A DNA stretch of 9,130 nt, from positions 1 to 9,130 of the forward strand of contig JAGNNG010000046.1 in assembly GCA_017990795.1 (NCBI GenBank). The letters run 5' to 3'. Made by a program: the position numbers and the translations under genes. The notes beneath the pieces are model-generated. The model saw only the letters and a program-made list of their open reading frames with translations. It did no database searches and was not told the DNA's origin. Positions 1 through 6,982 of the stretch are shown piece after piece (the first letter of the stretch is position 1; each line of letters opens with the position of its first letter). This DNA is from Deltaproteobacteria bacterium (GTDB taxonomy: Bacteria > Myxococcota_A > Polyangia > Palsa-1104 > JAEUJZ01).

Positions 1-1017
1 GCGCAAGGGCTAGAGAGTGAAGGTCCGCTGCCACCTCTGCCGCCGCTGGTCGGTGATCCATCGCTGCAGATGCAAGCGGCGAATATGCAGCAGAACATGC
101 TGCAGGCGGGCATGAACTCGCTGCAAAACCAGCAGATGATGGCGGGTTATCAGCAGCAGATGCAGCAGCTGGCGCAGCAGCAGTACGCGCAGCAGCAGTA
201 CGCGCAGCAGATGATGATGCAGTCCGGCGGATACGGCATGCCGGGACAAGTGCAAGGACAGCTGCAGGGCAATATCTCGGGTGTGATTGCGGCACCGATG
301 CAGGGCACCATCTCGGGCGTTGTTGCGGCACCGATGCAAGGCACGCTGTCGGGGATGATGCCAGCCCCGATGATCCCCGGCATGCCGATGCAGAGCATCG
401 GTGGGTACGAAGCAGCTCAGCCAAGTAGCCGCGCGATGGGACGCCGGCTGGTCTTCATCTTCGGCGGGGCCACCATCGGAGTGCTGATCTTGGTGCTGCT
501 GCTCTGGCCGCGCGGCACCGAGCCGCTCAAGGTCAAGCTGCCGCCCCGCCCAACCCCGCAAGGGACCAGCGACAATCAGCCCAGCAAGACTCCGACGCAG
601 CCAGCCAAAGCACCGCAAGCGCGACTGCTGCTGCGAGGACTACCGGATTCGCGCGTGCTGATTGAGTCGGTCGATGTGGGCATCATTCCAGCCAGCGGCG
701 AGTTTGCGTACGACGTGATCTCACCCTCGGGAACAAGTGAGTGGTCGGTCTACATCAAGGTCGTGAAGAACAACTACAGCGACTTTGCAACCCGGCAGAT
801 GCTGCGCAGCGGCGGGACCGTCTCTCTGCTGGCCGAGCAAGCGCAGGCGGCACCGCCTCCAGTCAGCGTCGAAAAACCAGCGGTTCCAATCAAGCGTCCA
901 ATCAAGCAGCAGCGTCCCGCGCCAGAGCCGCCCAAGGTCACGCCACCGACGACCAGTCGCCCAATCGCACCGCCGCCGGTAAATGAGCTGAAGTCCCCGT
1001 TTGGGCGCCCTAAGTAG
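1..1017 (+). CDS. Gln/Met-rich single-pass membrane protein with PEGA-like C-terminal domain (5' truncated)
   Basis: The frame is open from the first base with no start codon that must be used, so the gene most likely begins outside the window; 338 residues are visible. In order (window residue numbers): a Gln/Met-rich stretch (about 24-80), three 12-residue repeats (89-124), a hydrophobic membrane segment (about 149-170, RLVFIFGGATIGVLILVLLL) flanked by Arg residues, a linker rich in Pro/Thr/Gln, a roughly 75-residue beta-rich segment starting ARLLLRGLPDSRVLIESVDVG that resembles a PEGA domain, and a Pro/Lys-rich tail of about 55 residues ending at a TAG stop. Membrane proteins of this layout in Myxococcota are often the C-terminal parts of Ser/Thr protein kinases or other envelope signalling proteins, but the defining N-terminal domain is not visible, so no function is assigned. 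The Pro-rich tail suggests a periplasmic, wall-spanning end (inference). It ends 8 bp from the convergent HyuB-like gene with no terminator between them. Confidence 0.85.
   Translation, partial: AQGLESEGPLPPLPPLVGDPSLQMQAANMQQNMLQAGMNSLQNQQMMAGYQQQMQQLAQQQYAQQQYAQQMMMQSGGYGMPGQVQGQLQGNISGVIAAPMQGTISGVVAAPMQGTLSGMMPAPMIPGMPMQSIGGYEAAQPSSRAMGRRLVFIFGGATIGVLILVLLLWPRGTEPLKVKLPPRPTPQGTSDNQPSKTPTQPAKAPQARLLLRGLPDSRVLIESVDVGIIPASGEFAYDVISPSGTSEWSVYIKVVKNNYSDFATRQMLRSGGTVSLLAEQAQAAPPPVSVEKPAVPIKRPIKQQRPAPEPPKVTPPTTSRPIAPPPVNELKSPFGRPK
175..204 (+). repeat. Two tandem 15-bp repeats (QQQYA x2)
   Basis: The unit CAGCAGCAGTACGCG occurs twice in exact tandem and is followed by a partial third copy (CAGCAG). 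It encodes the QQQYA repeats inside the Gln/Met-rich region. Exact identity at the DNA level suggests recent slippage or duplication. Confidence 0.9.
265..372 (+). repeat. Three tandem 36-bp in-frame repeats (12-residue units)
   Basis: Three consecutive 36-bp units encode QGNISGVIAAPM, QGTISGVVAAPM and QGTLSGMMPAPM. The first two are close at DNA level; the third has diverged more. The repeat lies between the Gln/Met-rich stretch and the membrane segment and is probably a flexible or self-associating linker. The copy number could vary between strains. Confidence 0.92.
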
Positions 1018-1025
1018 CGCATCAA

Positions 1026-2738
1026 CTAGCCAAACAGCGACGCAAAAAAGAGCACGCGCTGTGGGTCTCCATGACCACCGCCGCCTGGCGTCTCGGTGCA
1101 CAGCACATCGCCGGGCTGCACCAGCAGCGACGCTTTGGCAGGTATTAGATAGTCACGATCGGTACGCCTTAACGTGTCACGACCACACATGCCAGGACCG
1201 CCGCCGCCAAGACCGTAGGGTGGTCTTTTTCGTCTCTCGCCAAAAAGTTCCACCAGCAGCGGACTAAGAAACAAGAGCTCGCGGCGCAGCCCGTTGCCGC
1301 CGATGTGAACACCGCCACCACCAGAGTCTTTGCGCAAGCCCAGCGAGCACACCCGCACTGGCAGGCTGCGCTCCAAGACCTCGACTGGCACACTGCGGCC
1401 TGACAGCACGACCGGACGTAGTGCTGAAGTCGCAGCCTGCTGACTGCTGCTGCCCAGTCCGCCGGCCAGGAACTCGCGGCTGCGCCATCGTCCGCCGGTT
1501 ATCGTCACGCTGCTCACCGAGCCTGCGCAGGCCCCCGGAATCAGCTTCGGCTCTGCCTGTGCAAGCGCACCAAGCAGTACATCCAGCAGTCGCAGCGCCG
1601 TCTCGTATGCGCCAGCGGCCAATGGATAGGGCGCCTCCGCATCCAAGATCGAGCCCCGCCGCGTCAGCACAGTCAGCGGTCGCAAGGAGCCGTCATTTAC
1701 CACCGCCCCCGCCGGCAACAGCTTGGCAAAAGCACAGCGCACCACCGCCAAAGACACCGCGCGCCCGATGTTGAGCGGACCTCGCACTGCAGCGACAGAG
1801 TCTTGCAGATCCACCACAACTTGCTCTGGTCGCACATGCAACGTAGCGGTCAGCGCTGGGTCACTGACGCCGGTACCATCGTCATCCAAGCTATCCGCAA
1901 AAGCGCACACCGTCGCTGACAGCTGCCGCAGCCGGGCCGTCATCTGCGCCGCTGCAGCATCCACAAGCAGGTTCATCTGGCTACGAACCGCTTCTGCTCC
2001 GCTGCGCCGTGTCAGAGCCCGCAAGCTCTGCCTACCCAGCTCCAGCGCCGAGACCAGCGCGCGAAAATCGACCAGCCGCTCACTGGGATCGCAGGCGTAG
2101 CTGGCCAGCTGATGCAGCAGTTCCTCTGTCAGCTTGGTGGGTGGTAGCCGGTGGCCCTCGGTTTCGCGCGAGCGCGGCTGACCAAGACGAGTCGGCAACG
2201 TGCTGGCCTGAAACATCTGGTAACGCGGACCGACGGCAGGCGGTAGCTCGTTCAGCGGACTTTCGTTCTCAGAGTCAGGCAAAAGTGCCGGCTCCCAGCT
2301 CGGCTCTCGCGACGCAGGCTGTTCCAAGAGCTCAGCGCCGACCGCCAAGTAGCCAAGCAGCGACTCATCCGTACCCAGACATGGCGCAATCAGCGTGTAG
2401 CTGCACAGCGACGGACTACCCGCTTCCGGATCGCACACGACGTATAGGTCACGAAGCGGTCGAGCATCGGCGGTCTGCAGCAACGCCCTCACCTGCGCGC
2501 CAAGTACGCCAGCCCGAATCGGACTGCCTGCTTCCACCACCGACTCACCGGCTGGAGTACACAGGGCAACAGACAGCTCTGCTGCTTCGGAAAAAACCGT
2601 CGAGATGGCGCACTCGCAGGCTCTCGCGATGCAGTCGGCGATGACTTGTTCCAAGCGATGCCGAAAGACTTGCTGCGTCGGAGCAAGGTTTACAGAAGCA
2701 ACACCGTCAGGCACAGACTCTGGCAAGGAAGCGGTCAT
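1026..2738 (-). CDS. HyuB-like (hydantoinase B/oxoprolinase family) protein lacking the usual metal-site residues
   Basis: A 570-residue protein with the length and segment order of HyuB, the B subunit of ATP-dependent hydantoinases and 5-oxoprolinases and relative of the acetone carboxylase alpha subunit. Family landmarks seen: an N-terminal FRHRLEQ helix (about 25-31), a VRGPLNIG segment (about 318-325), SLRPLTV (351-357), PVEVLE (451-456), SGGGGVHIGGNGLRRE (472-487), YGLGGGGPGMCGRD (508-521) and the C-terminal PGDVLCTETPGGGGHGDPQ (542-560). Unusually, the family GGTHxxD segment aligns to GSPSLCS (107-113), the HHxD segment to ELLE, and the HTHMTNT segment to a stretch without His (about 439-445), so a canonical metal site looks absent. 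The ATG at 2738 is preferred: GGAG lies 6 nt upstream and the start falls 58 bp after the upstream gene. A longer reading from a TTG at 2894 lacks a ribosome site and overlaps that gene. No HyuA partner is in the window. Fold assignment is confident; activity is unknown. Confidence 0.88.
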   Translation of the reverse strand: MTASLPESVPDGVASVNLAPTQQVFRHRLEQVIADCIARACECAISTVFSEAAELSVALCTPAGESVVEAGSPIRAGVLGAQVRALLQTADARPLRDLYVVCDPEAGSPSLCSYTLIAPCLGTDESLLGYLAVGAELLEQPASREPSWEPALLPDSENESPLNELPPAVGPRYQMFQASTLPTRLGQPRSRETEGHRLPPTKLTEELLHQLASYACDPSERLVDFRALVSALELGRQSLRALTRRSGAEAVRSQMNLLVDAAAAQMTARLRQLSATVCAFADSLDDDGTGVSDPALTATLHVRPEQVVVDLQDSVAAVRGPLNIGRAVSLAVVRCAFAKLLPAGAVVNDGSLRPLTVLTRRGSILDAEAPYPLAAGAYETALRLLDVLLGALAQAEPKLIPGACAGSVSSVTITGGRWRSREFLAGGLGSSSQQAATSALRPVVLSGRSVPVEVLERSLPVRVCSLGLRKDSGGGGVHIGGNGLRRELLFLSPLLVELFGERRKRPPYGLGGGGPGMCGRDTLRRTDRDYLIPAKASLLVQPGDVLCTETPGGGGHGDPQRVLFFASLFG

Positions 2739-2744
2739 GTCAGT

Positions 2745-2748
2745 CTCC
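2745..2748 (-). promoter_or_regulatory. Ribosome binding site fixing the HyuB-like start
   Basis: Read on the minus strand, TTGGAG lies with its GGAG core 6 nt before the ATG at 2738. No comparable site precedes the longer in-frame TTG start at 2894, so this site decides the start. Confidence 0.75.
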
Positions 2749-2796
2749 AACAGCGCTTGGGCATGCTCATGCGGCAAGAAAACCCCAGCGGCGGTG

Positions 2797-3573
2797 TCAC
2801 AGGTAGTAAGCCAAGCCGAGAAATAGCTGCCCGCGCACGCCATAGCCCACGTACTCAGAGCCAACTGGCGGGCCACCTCCAGGTCCAGCGTCAAAGGGTG
2901 CCGAGCGCACCACGCCGCTGTTTAGCGGAATCAGCGGCACGTACAAGATCCGCGTCGAAAAGCGCAGCGACAGCGCACTTGGAATCGACGCGATCAGCGG
3001 CACCTCCAAGTCCAGCGAAGCATGCATCCCCAGGATTGAGCGCGCTAACTCGCCAATGCGATTGCCAAACGCTATCGACGAATCCGACGAGGTTCGGACC
3101 AGCTCAAACGACGGGCCAAGCCCTAGTCGCAGACCGTGAAGAAATCGACTGCTGTAGCTGCCGTCCTGCGCGGCGACAAAAGCCAGCGGACGAACATCAA
3201 GTAGCAGCGGCACAGAGACGCGATCAGGAAACGCCGGCGGAGCTTGGCCGCTCGGTGAGTCTGCGACCGGAACTGCCGCTTGGCCTGCGATTGAGTACAG
3301 CCCGAGCGCAGCCCCTACTCGACCGCGCCACAGCATCATGGCCTCGATACCGCCGCCCCAGAGCAAACAGCTGCCGGTGCCGGGGAAGGTTCGGTCTTGA
3401 CCGCCGACGGTACAGCTGCGGGCGTCGGGCTGGATGCCGCCTGCTATCGCGACGCCCATAGTCGTGGTGCCCAAGCTGCCCAGGTCCGCGCGACTCTCCG
3501 TCGGGAATACCGCCAGCGCGAGAGCACCAAGGAGCCCAAACCAATGCGGCGAGGTGAAACGAAAAGATGACAT
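2797..3573 (-). CDS. Exported, outer-membrane beta-barrel-like protein of unknown function
   Basis: A 258-residue protein with a typical signal peptide: a short basic N-terminus, a hydrophobic core (about 11-23, WFGLLGALALAVF) and a likely cleavage after SRA (27-29). The mature part has many short Gly/aromatic, alternating hydrophobic stretches such as VGAALGLYSIAG, HGLRLGLGPSFELV, LSLRFSTRILYVPL and the final GQLFLGLAYYL. This pattern suits a small outer-membrane beta-barrel. The last residue is Leu rather than the usual Phe, though it is preceded by two Tyr. Cys54 and Cys69 could form a periplasmic disulfide. No specific family is recognised. It precedes the HyuB-like gene on the same strand by 58 bp, so co-transcription is likely, and it is divergent from the histidine kinase gene. 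No Shine-Dalgarno-like sequence precedes the ATG. A later Met (residue 39) would remove the signal peptide, so 3573 is kept. Confidence 0.72.
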   Translation of the reverse strand: MSSFRFTSPHWFGLLGALALAVFPTESRADLGSLGTTTMGVAIAGGIQPDARSCTVGGQDRTFPGTGSCLLWGGGIEAMMLWRGRVGAALGLYSIAGQAAVPVADSPSGQAPPAFPDRVSVPLLLDVRPLAFVAAQDGSYSSRFLHGLRLGLGPSFELVRTSSDSSIAFGNRIGELARSILGMHASLDLEVPLIASIPSALSLRFSTRILYVPLIPLNSGVVRSAPFDAGPGGGPPVGSEYVGYGVRGQLFLGLAYYL

Positions 3574-3581
3574 CGCGGCGC

Positions 3582-3610
3582 AGCGTATCAGGGATAAACG
3601 CCCTCGCCAA
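3582..3610 (-). promoter_or_regulatory. Candidate sigma-70 promoter for the exported-protein/HyuB-like genes
   Basis: On the minus strand TTGGCG (3610-3605) is followed after exactly 17 nt by TACGCT (3587-3582), preceded by TG one base upstream as in an extended -10. The -10 match is weak (3 of 6). The predicted transcription start (about 3575) would lie almost at the ATG (3573), which would give a nearly leaderless mRNA and would fit the absence of a ribosome site. Confidence 0.35.
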
Positions 3611-3618
3611 TTGGCGAG
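3603..3618. promoter_or_regulatory. Perfect 16-bp palindrome, candidate operator
   Basis: CTCGCCAATTGGCGAG is fully self-complementary. It lies in the 104-bp region between two divergent genes and overlaps the -35-like elements of both candidate promoters. A dimeric regulator binding here could control both directions. Which regulator binds is not known; the adjacent NtrC-type regulator, through its Fis-type helix-turn-helix, is one possibility (inference). Confidence 0.5.
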
Positions 3619-3639
3619 CGGAGCGCATTTGGCTACAGT
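3611..3639 (+). promoter_or_regulatory. Candidate sigma-70 promoter for the kinase/regulator operon
   Basis: TTGGCG (3611-3616, 4 of 6 to the -35 consensus) and TACAGT (3634-3639, 4 of 6 to the -10 consensus) are separated by 17 nt. The predicted start near 3646 leaves a leader of about 32 nt before the GTG at 3678. The -35-like element is the right half of the palindrome. Confidence 0.4.
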
Positions 3640-3677
3640 ACGCGCCGCTGTGAAGACATCGCAGCGCCGTAACCGCC

Positions 3678-5423
3678 GTGAACATCCGCACCAAACTGAT
3701 CGGGCTTCTGTCGGGGCTGCTGATGCTGGTCATCGTCACCAGCACGCTGGCGGGTCGCGTCATGATGTCGCGCCGTGTCGACGACAACATGCGCAAGGAG
3801 GCGGAAGCGACCGCGCGCGATCTAGCGCTAAACTTGGAGGACTACCTCAAGCGCGAGCGCTCAGACGACGAGGTAAAAGCCAAGCTGGAAGAGTGGCGAG
3901 GCCGTCATCGCATCTTTGAGCTGTCGCTGCTGGTCGACAGCGAGACCGGCGATCAAGTGCGCATCGTGCTGCCGCAGTCAGGTGGCGTGGAAATTTCGTA
4001 TCCGGAGCGCTCACGCCGGTCTAAGCCGGAGCGCGCCCTTTACGATGCGCATCGGGCGCTGTGGGATAGCGGCGACGGTGCTCGCGAGCCCCTTCAGCGT
4101 GGAGTCGAGCCGCTGTGGCGATTATCAGAGCGCGGTCCATCGTCTCGCTGGGGACAGATCTTTCCGACTACACCGCTGCAGCAAGCGCGCCGCAGTCGCA
4201 ACATCAAGACCAGCGAGGACCGCGCGGCCTGCGAGCGCTGCTTCTCCGCAACCTGGGAGCTGGACCCAAGCGGTCCACAACGCGGCAAGCTGCGCGTCAC
4301 GGTCCCTGTCGATAGGTACGATCAAGTGCTCCGCGATCAGCTGCGTATCTCGGCGCTGACGGCGCTGGGGGCACTGCTGGTGCTATTGGTGCTGACCGCG
4401 TGGATCGTAAACCGCGTAGTTGCGCGACCCGTCTTCGAGCTGGTGCAGGCCATGCGCGAGGTTGAGCAAGGCAACCTCCACCGCCGAGTCGAGCAGCAGC
4501 GTAAAGACGAAATCGGCAATCTGGCGCGCGGCTTTAACGACATGCTGGATCGACTGGCGCAAGCGGATGTGGAGATCCGCGGCCTTAATGCGCGACTGGC
4601 CGACGACATTGCAGCAGCCACGCGCGACCTGCAGGGAAAAAACGAGGCACTGCAGCAGCTCAATCAGCTGCTGTTACAAGTGCAGCGGGAGCTTGGTGAC
4701 AAAGAACGGCTGGCAGCGCTCGGACAGCTGGCGGCGCAGCTGGCACACGAAATCGGGACGCCGCTGGCAGCAGTGTCGGGGCACTTGCAGCTGGCCACGT
4801 ATACCCAAGACATCCCGACCGCTCTGCGCGAGCGCCTGCAGGTTGCCACCGGCGAGCTGTCACGCGTATCCAAGATCATTCGCGACTACCTGGATCACAC
4901 CCGGGCCGCTAAGCCCACCATCGCGCCCACTGACCTGCGACGCATCGTAGAGGAGGCGGTCCGGATCACGACCTCAGCGACGCGACGACCGGGCGTACGT
5001 ATCCACAACGAAGTGGATGCGCAGTTTGTGCAGCTGCCAACTGATGCGGGCCTGGTGCGACAAATTCTAATTAACCTGCTGACCAATGCCCTGGATGCAA
5101 CCGTAGCAGCCCAGACGGCAGCCTACGGTACCAACCCGCCACCGGCGCCAGGTCGTGTCACCGTCTCGGCGCAGCTAGTGTCCGAGGGGAAGCAAGTGGA
5201 GCTCTCGGTGCGCGACGAGGGCTCTGGCATTGCTCCGGACGACATCGCGCGCATCTTTGAGCCGTTTTACACCACCAAAGGTCGCGGGCGCGGCACCGGC
5301 TTGGGCCTGTCGATCTGCCGCGAGCTGGCACGCACGCTCGGTGGCAAGATCACCGTTGCCAGCATGCCCGGTGAAGGCTCTACATTTGCGGTAGTCTTAC
5401 CCACGCATCCACCGTCGTCGTAG
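3678..5423 (+). CDS. Membrane sensor histidine kinase (HAMP-HisKA-HATPase)
   Basis: A 581-residue kinase that senses an unknown signal and should phosphorylate the regulator encoded next. Order: membrane segment 1 (about 7-28), a periplasmic sensor region (about 30-222), membrane segment 2 (about 224-248), HAMP (about 246-300), coiled-coil linker, HisKA with phospho-acceptor His357 in AQLAHEIGTPL, and a HATPase domain with N-box LINLLTNALDA (Asn470), G1 box DEGSG (513-517), FEPFYTTK (527-534) and G2 box GTGLGLS (539-545). All catalytic motifs are intact. The sensor region has a C185-x-x-C188 pair (CERC) shortly before membrane segment 2; there is no following His, so it is not a c-type heme site, but it could bind a metal or react to redox state (inference). 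The GTG start is the only reasonable one because an in-frame TGA lies at 3651-3653. It is separated from the regulator gene by 20 bp, clearly one operon. Confidence 0.95.
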   Translation: MNIRTKLIGLLSGLLMLVIVTSTLAGRVMMSRRVDDNMRKEAEATARDLALNLEDYLKRERSDDEVKAKLEEWRGRHRIFELSLLVDSETGDQVRIVLPQSGGVEISYPERSRRSKPERALYDAHRALWDSGDGAREPLQRGVEPLWRLSERGPSSRWGQIFPTTPLQQARRSRNIKTSEDRAACERCFSATWELDPSGPQRGKLRVTVPVDRYDQVLRDQLRISALTALGALLVLLVLTAWIVNRVVARPVFELVQAMREVEQGNLHRRVEQQRKDEIGNLARGFNDMLDRLAQADVEIRGLNARLADDIAAATRDLQGKNEALQQLNQLLLQVQRELGDKERLAALGQLAAQLAHEIGTPLAAVSGHLQLATYTQDIPTALRERLQVATGELSRVSKIIRDYLDHTRAAKPTIAPTDLRRIVEEAVRITTSATRRPGVRIHNEVDAQFVQLPTDAGLVRQILINLLTNALDATVAAQTAAYGTNPPPAPGRVTVSAQLVSEGKQVELSVRDEGSGIAPDDIARIFEPFYTTKGRGRGTGLGLSICRELARTLGGKITVASMPGEGSTFAVVLPTHPPSS

Positions 5424-5427
5424 CTTC

Positions 5428-5433
5428 AAGGAA
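5428..5433 (+). promoter_or_regulatory. Ribosome binding site of the response regulator
   Basis: AAGGAA lies 10 nt before the ATG at 5444 in the short spacer after the kinase gene. A second in-frame ATG at 5450 is 16 nt away, so the first ATG is preferred. Confidence 0.6.
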
Positions 5434-5443
5434 TCGCGCACCA

Positions 5444-6883
5444 ATGCATATGACCCCGCCTCACGCCCTGGTCGTTGAAGACGAAGAACCATTTCGCAAA
5501 GTTGTCGGCGAGATCCTGCAAGGTGCTGGCTATCAAGTAACGCTCTGTGAAAGTGGCGACCGCGCCATCGATATTGCGCACGGCACAGCGACACGACTGG
5601 CCCGCCCCGTCGATGTCGTCATCAGCGATGTGCGACTTGGCGATGGCGCAGATGGAATGGAGGTGCTGGCCGCATTTCAGCGCTCACAGCCTCAGACGCC
5701 GGTGATCTTGATGACGGCGTTTGGCGACGTGGAAAACGTCATGAAAGCGATCCAGCAAGGCGCGTACGACTACATCTCCAAGTTTCCGTTTCAGCCGCAA
5801 GAGCTGATTCAAACCATGGGCCGCGCGCTGGAGCGACGGCGGCTGCTCGAGGAAAATCGCTCGCTCAAGCGTGAGGGCCGGGCGCGGATTCGCGAGATTG
5901 TGGGTCGATCGCCAGCGATGCTGGAGGTTTACAAGCTGGTGGCGCGCGTTGCCGCGTCTCAGTCCACGGTGCTGGTCGTTGGTGAGTCCGGCACCGGTAA
6001 GGAGCTGGTAGCGCGAGCGATTCACAATCACTCAGCGCGCGCGACCGGCCCGTTCGTCGCAGTCAACTGCACCGCTCTAACCGAGTCCCTGCTGGAATCA
6101 GAGCTATTTGGTCACGCCAAGGGTGCGTTTACTGGGGCGATCGCTTCCAAGCGCGGACTATTCGAAGAAGCCCAAGGCGGCACGCTATTCCTAGATGAGC
6201 TAGGGGACGTCAACGCGAAGATGCAAGCGCAGCTGCTGCGCGTACTTCAAGAGGGCGAGATCCGGCGCGTCGGCGGCAGCGAGCCGATTCGCGTGGATGT
6301 GCGCGTCGTGGCAGCCACCAACCGCGACCTTGAAGACGAAGTACAAAAAGGCCGGTTTCGCGAGGACCTGTACTTTCGCATAAACGTCGTAACGATCATG
6401 CTACCGCCGCTGCGCCAGCGGAACGAAGACATCCCACTGCTAGTTGACCACTTCCTAAGCAAGTACGCGCAGCGCGAGGGTCGTCAGGAGGCGGGTGTCT
6501 CGGAAGATGCGATGGAGCTATTACGCACGCACGTCTGGCCAGGCAATGTGCGCGAGCTAGAAAACGTGGTGGAGCGGGCACTGGCACTCTCGAAAAGCGG
6601 AATCATTCTGCCAGCCGACCTACCCGAGGACTTACGAAGTACCGATCCTCGCTCGCAGACGTTCTCAACGCGCAGCCTTGTCGATGATCGCCCCACGCTG
6701 GCCGAGCTGGAGCAGCGCTACATCAACCTGGTGCTCCAGCAAGAGGGCGGCAACAAGAAGCGCGCGGCTGAGATTCTAGGTATAGACCGTCGCACGCTCT
6801 ATCGCACTTTAGAGCGAGGAAGCAGCAGTGGCCAAGCGAACGCACTCGCCGGAGAACGCGCGATAGATCCCGACGATGCCTAG
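5444..6883 (+). CDS. NtrC-family sigma-54-dependent response regulator
   Basis: A 479-residue transcriptional activator with three domains. The receiver (about 7-130) has acidic residues E12/D13, phospho-acceptor Asp62, Thr91 and Lys113. The AAA+ domain (about 150-395) has Walker A GESGTGKE (180-187), the sigma-54 contact loop GAFTGA (227-232), Walker B GGTLFLDELGD (245-255), arginine-finger region FREDLYFR (305-312) and WPGNVREL (365-372). The C-terminal Fis-type helix-turn-helix is at about 418-458 (KKRAAEILGIDRRTLYRTL), followed by a polar 21-residue tail. The intact GAFTGA loop predicts that it opens promoters bound by sigma-54 RNA polymerase after phosphorylation by the adjacent kinase. 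Two receiver loops look one residue longer than usual: GDGADG after Asp62, and K-F-P-F where most family members have K-P-F. Target genes are unknown; the divergent genes next to the kinase are candidates. Confidence 0.96.
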   Translation: MHMTPPHALVVEDEEPFRKVVGEILQGAGYQVTLCESGDRAIDIAHGTATRLARPVDVVISDVRLGDGADGMEVLAAFQRSQPQTPVILMTAFGDVENVMKAIQQGAYDYISKFPFQPQELIQTMGRALERRRLLEENRSLKREGRARIREIVGRSPAMLEVYKLVARVAASQSTVLVVGESGTGKELVARAIHNHSARATGPFVAVNCTALTESLLESELFGHAKGAFTGAIASKRGLFEEAQGGTLFLDELGDVNAKMQAQLLRVLQEGEIRRVGGSEPIRVDVRVVAATNRDLEDEVQKGRFREDLYFRINVVTIMLPPLRQRNEDIPLLVDHFLSKYAQREGRQEAGVSEDAMELLRTHVWPGNVRELENVVERALALSKSGIILPADLPEDLRSTDPRSQTFSTRSLVDDRPTLAELEQRYINLVLQQEGGNKKRAAEILGIDRRTLYRTLERGSSSGQANALAGERAIDPDDA

Positions 6884-6982
6884 TGCCCGAATCTACTCCC
6901 ACGCGCCGCGCTGCCTGTGAAGTTTCCGATAGAGCAGTCCCCTGATGACAGCGATCCGTGTTGCGACTAGCATCTGCGGGCA

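Noticed and set aside
265..372. 36-bp repeats as a CRISPR array
   Set aside because: Units are directly contiguous with no spacers, are in frame and encode a 12-residue protein repeat.
10..618. 202-codon minus-strand frame opposite the Gln/Met-rich gene
   Set aside because: Its His/Leu/Arg-rich low-complexity product is the antisense reading of CAG-rich repeats and has no signal of selection.
2739..2894. N-terminal extension of the HyuB-like gene from a TTG at 2894
   Set aside because: It overlaps the upstream exported-protein gene by 98 bp, has no ribosome site, and the extra 52 residues do not resemble the family; the ATG at 2738 has GGAG at good spacing.
2009..3461. Long plus-strand open frames across the HyuB-like and exported-protein genes
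   Set aside because: Their translations are Arg/Ser/Ala/Pro-rich without domains, as expected from shadows of G+C-rich minus-strand genes.
3612..3627. Sigma-54 -24/-12 promoter (GG-N10-GC) before the kinase gene
   Set aside because: Only the minimal GG and GC are present; the -12 part reads GCGC rather than TTGC, and such matches are frequent in G+C-rich DNA.
6884..6982. Promoter or terminator in the spacer before tsaD
   Set aside because: No -35/-10 pair with acceptable spacing and no hairpin with T-tract could be found by eye.
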